From the NCBI GenBank assembly GCA_036001225.1, contig DASYUM010000161.1:1-9669 (forward strand): a stretch of DNA of 9,669 bases, given 5' to 3'. Source of the DNA: DASYUM01 sp036001225. Its GTDB lineage: Bacteria; Methylomirabilota; Methylomirabilia; Rokubacteriales; DASRDR01. Positions 1 through 6,260 of this stretch are shown here, piece by piece (position 1 is the first letter of the stretch; each line of letters begins with the position of its first letter). Both the position numbers and the translations under genes were made by a program. Below the pieces are notes generated by a model. It did not search any database. It was not told where the DNA came from and saw nothing but the letters and a program-made list of their open reading frames with translations.

Positions 1-2
1 CC

Positions 3-158
3 CGCGTGGCCGCCGAAGCGAAGGCCGGCGAGGTGCTGGTCTCCCACACCGTGAAAGACCTGGTCGCGGGCTCCGGCCTCCGATTCGCCGACCGCGGCCT
101 CCACGCGCTGAAGGGCGTCCCCGGCGAGTGGCACCTCTACGCCGTCGAGCGCGGCTAG
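3..158 (+). CDS. Class III adenylate/guanylate cyclase, C-terminal end (partial)
   Basis: The window opens inside a gene whose last 51 codons read in frame 3 and stop at TAG 156-158. The visible peptide includes EAKAGEVLVSHTVKDLVAGS and then FADRGLHALKGVPGEWHLY. This is the usual end of bacterial class III nucleotidyl cyclases: the 'GEVLVS..v..L' helix followed by a strand with 'G...LKGv.g...lY.v'. Such proteins make cAMP or cGMP from ATP or GTP, often fused to sensor or ATPase domains. The catalytic metal-binding residues and any N-terminal domains lie outside the window, so activity cannot be judged. The stop codon touches the ATG of the next gene, which suggests co-transcription and translational coupling. 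Confidence 0.8.
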   Translation, partial: RVAAEAKAGEVLVSHTVKDLVAGSGLRFADRGLHALKGVPGEWHLYAVERG

Positions 159-743
159 ATGAAGCGCATCTGCGTCTTCGCCGGCTCGTCCCCGGGCGGA
201 CATTCCGCCTACGCGGCGGCGGCGCGGGATCTGGCCGCCGAGCTGATCCGGCGCAAGCTCGGCCTCGTCTATGGCGGCGGCTCGGTCGGGCTGATGGGCG
301 TCCTGGCCGACGCCGTCCTCGCCGAGGGTGGCGAGGTCATCGGCGTGATTCCCGGCCCGCTCTCGGGGCCGGAGCTGGCCCACGGGGGGCTGACCGACCT
401 GCGCGTGGTCGGCAGCATGCACGAGCGGAAGGCGCTCATGGCCGACCTGGCCGACGGCTTCATCGCGCTCCCGGGCGGGCTCGGCACGCTGGAGGAGACG
501 CTCGAAGTCCTCACCTGGGCCCAGCTCGGCATCCATCGGAAGCCGCTGGGTCTCCTGAACGTCCGTGGCTACTACGACGGGCTGCTCCGCATGCTGGCCC
601 ACGCCGTCGGTGAGGGGTTCGTCCGAACCGAGCATGCCGCCCTGCTCGCGGCGGCCACGACGCCGGCCGAGCTGCTCGATCGGTTCGCCGCCTGGCAGCC
701 CCCCCTGATCCGCCGCGTTTGGCTCGATCCGAGCCAGACCTGA
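159..743 (+). CDS. LOG-family (TIGR00730) nucleotide 5'-monophosphate phosphoribohydrolase
   Basis: This 194-residue protein has the full family signature. The N-terminal strand CVFAGSS (5-11) is followed by a glycine-rich phosphate loop, VYGGGSVGLMG (37-47). MHERKALM (87-94) carries the Arg-Lys pair, and PGGLGTLEE (105-113) matches the diagnostic PGGxGTxxE motif with the catalytic Glu. Length is normal for the family. Characterised LOG proteins are cytosolic and split cytokinin riboside monophosphates or AMP into free base and ribose 5-phosphate. The bacterial substrate is often unproven, and older annotations call them lysine decarboxylases. The ATG directly follows the upstream TAG with no spacer and no clear Shine-Dalgarno, so it is probably translated by re-initiation. 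Confidence 0.93.
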   Translation: MKRICVFAGSSPGGHSAYAAAARDLAAELIRRKLGLVYGGGSVGLMGVLADAVLAEGGEVIGVIPGPLSGPELAHGGLTDLRVVGSMHERKALMADLADGFIALPGGLGTLEETLEVLTWAQLGIHRKPLGLLNVRGYYDGLLRMLAHAVGEGFVRTEHAALLAAATTPAELLDRFAAWQPPLIRRVWLDPSQT

Positions 744-753
744 CAGCGCATCC

Positions 754-1623
754 GTGCTCGACGGGGTCTGGTACTGCGACGGCTGGGACGCGAACCAGAA
801 GATCTTCCACCGGGTGCGGGCGACGCTGTTCGCGGCCCGGTCCCCTTACCAGACCATCGAGGTCTGCGACACCCCGGCCTTCGGCCGGATGCTCATTCTC
901 GACGGCTTCCCCCAGGCGGCCGAGACGGACGAGATGGTCTACGCCAAGGCGCTCGCCTGGCCCGCCGTGCTGGGGCGCGCCGGACCCACCCGGGTGCTGA
1001 TCACCGGCGGCGGCGACGGCCACGTGCTGCGCGAGGTGCTCCGATTTCCGAGCGTGACGGCCGCCGTCGTCTGCGACATCGATCCGCTGGTGACCCGGGC
1101 GACCCAGGACTTCATGCCCTTCATGTGGGCCGGCGCCGAGCGCGACCCGCGGGCCGAGGTCCGCCATCAGGACGCCTGGGCCTATCTCGCCGCCGCCCCC
1201 GCCGCCAGCGTCGAGGTCCTGATCTCCGACATCACCGACCCCACCGGCGAGGACACCGCGTCCCATCACCTCTACTCCCGCGAGTACTTCGAGCGGATCC
1301 GGCGCTGCCTCACCCCGGGGGGGATCTGCGTCGCCCAGGCCCAGGAGCTGTCGATCAAGGACTCGGCGTATCACCGGCGACTGGCCGCGCTGATGGCCGG
1401 GGTCTTCCGCCACGTCCGCTCCGGTCAGGTCTACATGCCTTCGTTCGGCTACCCCGAAGGGCTGCTCTTTGCCTCCGACGACGCCGCTGCGCTCGATCTC
1501 GCTCCCGCCCGGGTCGAGGCCGGGCTCCAGGCCGCCGGACTCCACGGGGATCCCCATTTCGACGCGGCCGTCTACCAGGCGATGTTCGTCCTGCCGCCCG
1601 CGCTGCGGGCCGCGCCGCGCTAG
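754..1623 (+). CDS. speE: Spermidine synthase-like polyamine aminopropyltransferase (divergent)
   Basis: This 289-residue protein transfers an aminopropyl group from decarboxylated S-adenosylmethionine to a diamine or polyamine. Family marks are SPYQTIEV (30-37), FGRMLILDG (43-51), TDEMVY (58-63), the nucleotide loop GGGDG (85-89), VVCDID (105-110), HQD (138-140), SDITDP (158-163) with the catalytic Asp159, and GYPEG (232-236). It departs from the norm in two places. The acidic residue after the second strand, usually Glu in 'CEID', is Asp108. The His/Gln usually following the active-site Tyr is Ala64. The stretch VAQAQ (193-197) recalls the thermospermine synthase (ACL5) branch, so the substrate is uncertain. 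The start is GTG 754, the only candidate after an in-frame TGA at 706, and it lies 10 bp past the LOG gene. No AdoMet decarboxylase is in view. The stop codon overlaps the convergent gene in CTAG. Confidence 0.85.
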   Translation: MLDGVWYCDGWDANQKIFHRVRATLFAARSPYQTIEVCDTPAFGRMLILDGFPQAAETDEMVYAKALAWPAVLGRAGPTRVLITGGGDGHVLREVLRFPSVTAAVVCDIDPLVTRATQDFMPFMWAGAERDPRAEVRHQDAWAYLAAAPAASVEVLISDITDPTGEDTASHHLYSREYFERIRRCLTPGGICVAQAQELSIKDSAYHRRLAALMAGVFRHVRSGQVYMPSFGYPEGLLFASDDAAALDLAPARVEAGLQAAGLHGDPHFDAAVYQAMFVLPPALRAAPR

Positions 1624-2306
1624 AGGCGCGGGGAGCGGCCCCCGAGGTCGAACCGCAGGGGGCAACGCTCGCAGCGAGGAATCGTCCGGCAATATTCCTT
1701 GGCGAGGCGGACCAGGAGCGCGTGATACTCGTTGAAGAGCGCCGGGTCCCGCGGCAGGTTCGCCGTGAGCAGCGCCTGGAGGGCGTCGTAATCGGCGTCG
1801 GGCGCGACGATCCGGTGGCGCGAGAGGATGCGGCGGGTGTAGCCGTCCACCACGAACACGGGGCGGCCGGCCGCGTAGAGGAGGATGGAGTCGGCCGTCT
1901 CGGGGCCGATGCCGGGGATCGACAGCAGCTCGGCCCGGAGCGCCACGGCCGGCTGCCGGAGGAACCGCCGGAGGTTGCCACGGTGGTGCCGGGCCAGGTG
2001 GCGGAAGAACCCGCGCAGCCGGCGCGCCTCGACCCGAAAGAACCCGGAGGCGCGGACCAGCGTCGCCAGCTCGCGCGCCGAGATCTCCCGCAGCACGCCG
2101 AGGCGGAGGGCGCCGGCCGCGCGCAAGCGGGACAGGGCGCGCTCGACGTTGACCCAGGCGGTGCTCTGGGCCAGGATGGCGCCCACGACGACCTCGAGCG
2201 TCGAGCGCGCCGGCCACCACCGCTGGGGCCCGAAGCGCCGGTGGAGCGCGTCGTAGAGACGGAAGAGCCGCCGGCGGAGCGGACTAGACCGAGGGAGGCG
2301 CGGCAT
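1620..2306 (-). CDS. HhH-GPD DNA glycosylase, endonuclease III-related (MagIII-like)
   Basis: This 228-residue base-excision repair protein should remove damaged bases from DNA. The N-terminal half has the family segments RFGPQRWWPA (24-33) and VVVGAILAQSTAW (39-51). The helix-hairpin-helix is LLSIPGIGPETADSIL (127-142), and VVDGY (152-156) supplies the catalytic Asp154. Glu136 stands where endonuclease III has its lyase Lys120, so a monofunctional glycosylase is expected, as in Helicobacter MagIII. The C-terminus has Cys206-x5-Cys212-x2-Cys215 but no fourth cysteine in the last 13 residues, so a normal 4Fe-4S site looks incomplete. The start is ATG at 2306. An in-frame TGA lies two codons upstream, so no earlier start is possible. 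The only Shine-Dalgarno-like GGAG is 13 nt away. Both ends overlap neighbours: stop with stop (CTAG, 1620-1623) and start with start (CATG, 2304-2307). Confidence 0.88.
   Translation of the reverse strand: MPRLPRSSPLRRRLFRLYDALHRRFGPQRWWPARSTLEVVVGAILAQSTAWVNVERALSRLRAAGALRLGVLREISARELATLVRASGFFRVEARRLRGFFRHLARHHRGNLRRFLRQPAVALRAELLSIPGIGPETADSILLYAAGRPVFVVDGYTRRILSRHRIVAPDADYDALQALLTANLPRDPALFNEYHALLVRLAKEYCRTIPRCERCPLRFDLGGRSPRL
2293..2298 (+). promoter_or_regulatory. Shine-Dalgarno of the DHp-domain membrane protein
   Basis: GGGAGG lies 6 nt before ATG 2305. It sits entirely inside the first codons of the opposite-strand glycosylase gene, so these bases serve as a ribosome site on one strand and coding sequence on the other. 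Confidence 0.7.
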
Positions 2307-2787
2307 GTTTCAGACGCTGCTCCGACGGCACCTGATGGTCCTGGTCATGCTGATCCTCGCCGGCATCGGCTGGCTGGCCGAGTCGCGCTGGAACCTCTTC
2401 GAATGGTTTTACGAGCTATCGCGTCAGTACGAGACCCTGGAGCTCGATGGCCTCGTCCCCGGCATCCTGCTGGTCCTGGCCGGGGCCTTCTTCGACACCT
2501 ACCGGGCGCATCAGCAATCCCTGCGGGAGCGCGAGCGCCTGCAGGTGATCATGGAGATGGCCGCCACCATCGCTCACGAGGTCAACGACCCGCTGACCAC
2601 GATCATCGCCCACCTCGAGGTCGCCGTCGAGGAGATGGAACCCGACGATCCCCAGCGGGATCGGCTGGCTTCGCTGCGGGAGGCGGCCTGGCGGATGGCC
2701 AGCCGCATCAAGCAGCTGACCGAGATCCGGGAGTACCGCCCGCGCGAAGTCGGCGTCCACCCCCGCGTCCTCGACATCTCTCCCTGA
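2305..2787 (+). CDS. Small membrane protein with histidine-kinase phosphoacceptor (DHp) domain only
   Basis: This 160-residue protein has two hydrophobic segments (about 9-25 and 50-66) that would enclose a short external loop of roughly 24 residues. A charged linker helix (66-80) follows. Next comes a HisKA/DHp domain with the H-box AATIAHEVNDPLTTI (86-100), phosphoacceptor His91 in the order H-E-x-N-x-P, and a second helix of about 115-143. Normal sensor kinases continue with a HATPase_c domain of about 110 residues carrying N, G1 and G2 boxes. Here the frame stops after VLDISP. The DNA beyond is hairpins, not a decayed ATPase, so this is not an obvious frameshift. It may act as a phosphotransfer partner, or dimerise with or inhibit another kinase. 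The strong Shine-Dalgarno supports ATG 2305 as the start. The partner is unknown. Confidence 0.8.
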   Translation: MFQTLLRRHLMVLVMLILAGIGWLAESRWNLFEWFYELSRQYETLELDGLVPGILLVLAGAFFDTYRAHQQSLRERERLQVIMEMAATIAHEVNDPLTTIIAHLEVAVEEMEPDDPQRDRLASLREAAWRMASRIKQLTEIREYRPREVGVHPRVLDISP

Positions 2788-2792
2788 TCTCT

Positions 2793-2819
2793 TCGGAGGG
2801 GGGCAGCGCCCCCCTCCGA
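2793..2819 (+). terminator. Perfect 12-bp GC hairpin after the DHp gene
   Basis: TCGGAGGGGGGC, loop AGC, GCCCCCCTCCGA: every base of both arms pairs. It begins 5 nt after the TGA of the DHp gene. There is no T-tract, as is common in very GC-rich genomes, so it could be a terminator or an mRNA-stabilising hairpin. Confidence 0.65.
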
Positions 2820-2826
2820 CGGCCCT

Positions 2827-2863
2827 CCGGGCGAAGCCCGGCCGTTCGCCCTTCGGCGAACGG
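2827..2863. repeat. Two further back-to-back perfect hairpins
   Basis: CCGGGC-GAA-GCCCGG spans 2827-2841. It is followed without a gap by CCGTTCGCC-CTTC-GGCGAACGG at 2842-2863. With the hairpin at 2793-2819 this makes three perfect stem-loops within 71 bp. Tight clusters of palindromes after a gene are typical of REP/BIME-like dispersed elements, but a second copy is not present in this window. Confidence 0.6.
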
Positions 2864-2939
2864 ATCGGGCCTGCCTCCCCCCAGGACTCGGAAGAGACGA
2901 GCAGGACACCCGAATCCACAGCCCCAGCGCACTCCCGCC

Positions 2940-4007
2940 GTGTTCGCCGGCGTCGCCCGGTGGCTCACGGCGACCTTCGTCGCCGCCGGTGGGCTGATCG
3001 CGGCCCTGGTCGTCGCCGCGGTCAGCGCGGCCGCCGCCGAGCCACCCGAGCTGACGGTCAGCGTCGGCGGCGGAGAAGAGGCCTTCGCCTATCTCCCGGT
3101 CCACGCGGCAGCCGCGCTCGGCACCTTCGCGGCGGAAGGGGTGGGGGTGACGCTCCGCCGCGCCAAACACCCGACGGCGGCCGTGAGCGCGCTGCGGGAC
3201 GGCGAGGCGGCGGTGGCGGTGACGACGGCCGACCAGGCCATCCGGGGCGCCTGGGCCCGAGGAACGCCGGTGCGGATCCTCGTCGCCCACACCCGCGCCC
3301 CCGGGGTGGCGCTCCTGGTCTCGGCCCGGCAGCGCGGGCGCATCGGCCGGCTGGAGGACCTTCGGGGAGCACGGGTCGGGATCCCGGGGCCGGGCACGAC
3401 CGGCCACCTGGTTCTGACGACCCTCCTCGAGCGCGTCCGGATCGAGCCCTGGCAGCTCCAGCTCGTGAGCCTGGGCGGGAGCGCCCTCGTAAGCCGCCTG
3501 GGCTCCGGCGACCTGGCCGCGGCGATCGTGGAGGAGCCGTGGACGAGCCGCGCCCTCGGGGCGGGCGCCGCCGCCATGCTCCTGGACCTGCGCCAGGCGG
3601 AGGACGCCGCGCGTCACCTGGGCGGGCCGTTCTACGAGGTGGTCAGCGTCGTGCGCGCAGCCGACCCGGAGCTGGCGGCGCTGGCCCCTGCGCTCGCGGC
3701 CTACGCCCGGGCCGTGATCCGTGTCCAGGCCTGGCTGGCCACGACGCCGGCGGGTGATGTCGCCGCCCGGCTGCCGCCCGCGGTGGTGGGCGACCGCGAG
3801 CGCTTCGTCGCCCGGCTGGGCGCCCTTCAGGGCGCCGTCGCGCCGGACGGCGAGGCGACCCTGGCGGGCCTCGCGACCACGCTCGCGGTGCTCCGGGCCG
3901 GAACCCCTTGGCCGGCCAGCCTGAAGGTGACCCCGGAGAAGCTCCGCGAGCCGCCCGCGGTCACGGCCGCTCGGGCCGCGCTGGGTCCGACCCCGCCCGC
4001 TCCTTGA
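2940..4007 (+). CDS. ABC transporter substrate-binding protein, NitT/TauT (NMT1/SsuA-like) family
   Basis: This 355-residue exported protein would capture a small organic solute for an ABC importer. The signal peptide runs about 1-33: one Arg, a hydrophobic core at 11-30, and AAAA before Glu34. The mature part has the family layout: AFAYLPVHAAAALGTFAAEG (48-67, first strand and helix), TTADQAI (95-101), then LEDLRGARVGIPGPGTTGHL (138-157, ligand-loop strand), SLGGSALVSRLGSGDLAAAI (177-196), and EEPW (198-201). A proline-rich tail ends the protein. The frame stays open far upstream through other genes. GTG 2940 is chosen because it directly precedes the signal peptide and no other start codon lies nearby; no clear Shine-Dalgarno is visible. 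No permease or ATPase gene adjoins it, so it is an orphan here. The ligand cannot be named from sequence. Confidence 0.82.
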   Translation: MFAGVARWLTATFVAAGGLIAALVVAAVSAAAAEPPELTVSVGGGEEAFAYLPVHAAAALGTFAAEGVGVTLRRAKHPTAAVSALRDGEAAVAVTTADQAIRGAWARGTPVRILVAHTRAPGVALLVSARQRGRIGRLEDLRGARVGIPGPGTTGHLVLTTLLERVRIEPWQLQLVSLGGSALVSRLGSGDLAAAIVEEPWTSRALGAGAAAMLLDLRQAEDAARHLGGPFYEVVSVVRAADPELAALAPALAAYARAVIRVQAWLATTPAGDVAARLPPAVVGDRERFVARLGALQGAVAPDGEATLAGLATTLAVLRAGTPWPASLKVTPEKLREPPAVTAARAALGPTPPAP

Positions 4008-4272
4008 GGGGCTCGAGCCCGGCGGCGCGGAGGAACCGGGCCGATAACCGTCGCATCCCGGCGTCCTCGGTCGTCGGCCCGCCTCAAGTTGGGGGGCTCG
4101 CCCCGGACGGCGGGGCCCCAGCCCCGCGACGTCCGGTGGCTCGCATGCGCGGCATACGCCTCGGCCCGCCTCCTCCCTGCGTCCTAGCGGGGCTCGCGCC
4201 TCGGCCCGGTCCCATCGGTAGGGCTACGGCGGCGATGTTGCCGAGAGTAGAGCAGTGAGCGGCCCGAGGTCC
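4008..4272. other. Non-coding spacer between convergent genes
   Basis: No convincing gene lies here. The stretch begins with the 12-bp palindrome GGGCTCGAGCCC (4009-4020), 1 nt past the TGA of the binding-protein gene. It also holds a compound hairpin (4103-4136), the palindrome CGCATGCG (4142-4149), and the direct repeat CGCCTCGGCCCG at 4157-4168 and 4197-4208. Much of it is G- and C-run DNA unlike the codon-structured flanks. Confidence 0.6.
4103..4136. terminator. Compound hairpin, possible bidirectional terminator
   Basis: The outer arms CCGGAC and GTCCGG (6 bp) and inner arms GCGGGGC and GCCCCGC (7 bp, loop CCCA) are separated by a small 1x3 internal loop. The hairpin lies between the 3' ends of two convergent genes, where a terminator for both strands would be expected. 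There is no T-tract on either side. Confidence 0.45.
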
Positions 4273-4701
4273 TCACGGAGTGAAGGTCGTGATGGTCGTC
4301 TGAAGGGCCAGGACGTCGCCGGCGTCGATCGAGCCGTCGGCGAACGCCCCCGGCCGGGTCAGCGCCAGGAAGAAGGTGTAGTTGCCAGCGGGCAGGTCGG
4401 CCGGCCAGACGAAGCTCCACGTCAGGTCCTGCATGGCGGACGGCGCGACGTTGCGGGCCAGCGGCTGGAACGTCGAAGCCGGGGACGACAGGCACGACAC
4501 GGCAAACCCGGTGAAGCCGTTGATCACGAAGACCAGGGCATCCCCTCCCGGGCAGCCGAAGCGCGGTCCGGCGGCGGGCGGCAGCAGGGCGCCGAAGTAG
4601 ATGTCGGCGGGCGAGGTCAGCGGCGGGGTCGGCGCGTGGAGCTGGACGCTCGCCGTCTGCCCACCGACGAAGCTCGACTGGCTGAGGACCAGACCCAGGC
4701 C
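4273..4701 (-). repeat. Shared C-terminal module, copy 1 (in the GH5 protein)
   Basis: This region encodes GH5 residues about 403-544. Landmarks are IYFGALLPPA (436-445), GCP (Cys452), NGF, CLSS (Cys472), NYTFFLALTRPGAFADG and DAGDVL (528-533). The same landmarks occur in the same order in the propeller protein, with equal spacing from YFGALLPPA to CLSS. The DNA at 4574-4599 matches 7741-7766 at 25 of 26 bases when read on coding strands. This points to a duplicated domain, not convergence. Confidence 0.85.
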
Positions 4702-5907
4702 GCTGCCGGCGACGCTGCCGCCGGCGGTCGCCGCGATGTGGGCGGCGCTGGCGAACAGGTCCGAGACCGGCGTCTCTGGTGGATAGACGGTCGAGAAGCC
4801 CGCATGATTGATGCAGACCTGACAGATGAGCTGCCAGACGAGGGCGCCGCCGCCCTGCTCGGCCTCGAACGTGGCGAGCCAGTCCTGGAACACGCTCAGC
4901 GGATCCCCGGTGGGGCCGTTGTAGCCGAACTCGCCGACCACCAGCGGCTTGCCGAGGCCGCGGGCGATGCGGATGTGGTCGGCGATCCAGGCGCTGCCGG
5001 CCGAGGCCGGGAAGTTCCAGTACTCGGGGTAGAGGTGGATGGAGCCGAAGTCGATGTTGGGATCGGCGGTGTTCTCGGTGAACGAGGCGCCGCCGCCGCC
5101 GTTGAAGAGCCAGCTCTGGCTGTTATAGGTGGCCAGCGAGCTATAGCCGCTGGTCGTCGTGTCGAAGCCTTCCTCCCCGGTCCCGACCATGTGGTTGGAG
5201 TCGAGCGACTTCACGTAGGCGGCCATCTCGGCGATCCAGCTGCGGAGGATGCCCGGACTCCCGGCGCGGGGCTCGTTGGCCAGCTCCCAGGCGAAGATGG
5301 TGGGGTCGTCCCGGTACGCGCGCCCGTTGTAGGTGTTGACGCGGTTCACCAGGAAGCTGACCCAGTTCTTGTACATCTGCCGGCACGACGCGTTGGTGTA
5401 GAAGACGTCCACTCCCGAGCCGGGGGCGCACCACTGCACGTACTGCGGCATGCCCCCGTACTCCTGCCAGTGATTGACCAGGGTCAGGATGAGCCGCACG
5501 CCGGCCTGATCGGCCTGGTAGAGGACCCAGTCGAGCTGGGTGGCTGGGGTCTCGTTGTAGACGCCGGGGGCGGTTTGGAAGCCGCCGGTATCCCCGGTGC
5601 CGTCCATGAAGGCCCACGTGCGAAAGACCGTGAAGCCGAGCGCGTTGGCCATAGACAGCATCTGCTCGGTATGGGCCGTCGAGCCGTAGTTGACGGAGTC
5701 GAGCAGGAAGTACGCGTTGGTGCTGACGAAGCGGAATGGTTGGCCGTTCAGCGCGAACTGGCCCCCCTGAGCGGTGACGAAGCCGGCGTTGCTGGCGGCG
5801 GCCGGTGATGCAGCGGGGCCGAGGGTGATGGCCAGGGCGAGCGCCACCGGCATCCGAGCGAGACGGAGCAGCCGGCGGACGAGCGCGGCGCGACGGGGTG
5901 TCCGCAT
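4273..5907 (-). CDS. Secreted GH5 glycoside hydrolase, endo-beta-1,4-mannanase-like, with C-terminal module
   Basis: This 544-residue exported enzyme is predicted to cut beta-1,4-mannan or a related glucan. The signal peptide is about 1-39: an Arg-rich start, a hydrophobic core at 19-33, then PAAAS. The GH5 (beta/alpha)8 barrel spans about 43-400. It has FRFVSTNAYFLLD (58-70), FRTWAFMDG (95-103), WELANEPR (207-214, acid/base Glu212), GTGEEGF (242-248), IHLYP (290-294) and VVGEFGYNG (323-331, nucleophile Glu326). The wording resembles subfamily GH5_7 mannanases; a cellulase activity is the main alternative. Residues 403-544 form a module shared with the propeller protein across the divergent spacer. 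ATG 5907 is preferred to an upstream in-frame ATG because GGGAGGG sits just before it and the signal peptide starts there. A sigma-54-like site lies about 75 bp upstream. Confidence 0.88.
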   Translation of the reverse strand: MRTPRRAALVRRLLRLARMPVALALAITLGPAASPAAASNAGFVTAQGGQFALNGQPFRFVSTNAYFLLDSVNYGSTAHTEQMLSMANALGFTVFRTWAFMDGTGDTGGFQTAPGVYNETPATQLDWVLYQADQAGVRLILTLVNHWQEYGGMPQYVQWCAPGSGVDVFYTNASCRQMYKNWVSFLVNRVNTYNGRAYRDDPTIFAWELANEPRAGSPGILRSWIAEMAAYVKSLDSNHMVGTGEEGFDTTTSGYSSLATYNSQSWLFNGGGGASFTENTADPNIDFGSIHLYPEYWNFPASAGSAWIADHIRIARGLGKPLVVGEFGYNGPTGDPLSVFQDWLATFEAEQGGGALVWQLICQVCINHAGFSTVYPPETPVSDLFASAAHIAATAGGSVAGSGLGLVLSQSSFVGGQTASVQLHAPTPPLTSPADIYFGALLPPAAGPRFGCPGGDALVFVINGFTGFAVSCLSSPASTFQPLARNVAPSAMQDLTWSFVWPADLPAGNYTFFLALTRPGAFADGSIDAGDVLALQTTITTFTP

Positions 5908-5910
5908 TGT

Positions 5911-5917
5911 CCCTCCC
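5911..5917 (-). promoter_or_regulatory. Shine-Dalgarno of the GH5 gene
   Basis: On the minus strand GGGAGGG lies 3 nt before the ATG at 5907. It decides between that start and an upstream in-frame ATG at 6048, which would put a 47-residue non-signal extension before the signal peptide. Confidence 0.75.
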
Positions 5918-5981
5918 AAGACGAGCTCTAAGGGTAACTGCGTAGGTTTCGAGTGGCTCCGTGAAATCGGGAGGGAGACAA

Positions 5982-5997
5982 GGCACGGCTCGTGCCA
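5982..5997 (-). promoter_or_regulatory. Candidate sigma-54 (-24/-12) promoter of the GH5 gene
   Basis: Read on the minus strand: TGGCACG-AGCC-GTGCC. The -24 box matches the sigma-54 consensus TGGCACG exactly. The -12 box keeps the core of TTGCW, and the GG-N10-GC spacing is exact. Predicted transcription would start near 5971, giving a leader of about 63 nt. The site is also a perfect inverted repeat, GGCACG-N3-CGTGCC, so an operator is an alternative reading. Confidence 0.42.
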
Positions 5998-6082
5998 CGA
6001 CGCCGAATGGCTGGCAAAGACGAACGGACACGTGGGGTTCGGCTTCAAGGGCCCGGGTGGGCGCGCTCGGCGATTGGGGCGG

Positions 6083-6105
6083 CCTGGCCCGAATCTCGGG
6101 CCGGG
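6083..6105. repeat. Hairpin in the divergent spacer
   Basis: GGCCCGA-ATC-TCGGGCC (6086-6102) pairs perfectly over 7 bp and extends three more pairs with one T-G wobble. It lies between the two candidate promoters, so it could separate them, bind a regulator, or be chance structure in GC-rich DNA. Confidence 0.4.
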
Positions 6106-6260
6106 GCCCGCTCAGGGAGTCCCCGAGGTCGGCGGGGTGGGCGGAGTGCCGGCGCCATGCAATCCCTTCACGACCCTCCCGAGCCCGCCGGCCTGGCCCG
6201 AGCGGCTAAATCCGATTCCACGACGCGACTTAGGCGGCGTTTGGACCACCGCCCGCGGGT

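Noticed and set aside
159..743. Annotation of the LOG gene as lysine decarboxylase
   Set aside because: That is a legacy label for the PGGxGTxxE family. The protein has none of the features of PLP-dependent lysine decarboxylases.
511..2220. 569-codon minus-strand open frame
   Set aside because: Its translation is low-complexity Arg/Pro/Gly with no domain. It lies antisense to the aminopropyltransferase and out of frame with the glycosylase, both of which have clear motifs.
1125..4007. Very long plus-strand open frame of 960 codons
   Set aside because: It runs through the aminopropyltransferase, glycosylase and DHp genes as Arg/Pro/Gly-rich translation and becomes a real protein only after GTG 2940. 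Such open shadow frames are normal in DNA this GC-rich.
4255..5808. 517-codon plus-strand open frame opposite the GH5 gene
   Set aside because: It has no recognisable domain and its composition mirrors the antisense of GH5 codons. The GH5 catalytic motifs on the other strand are unmistakable.
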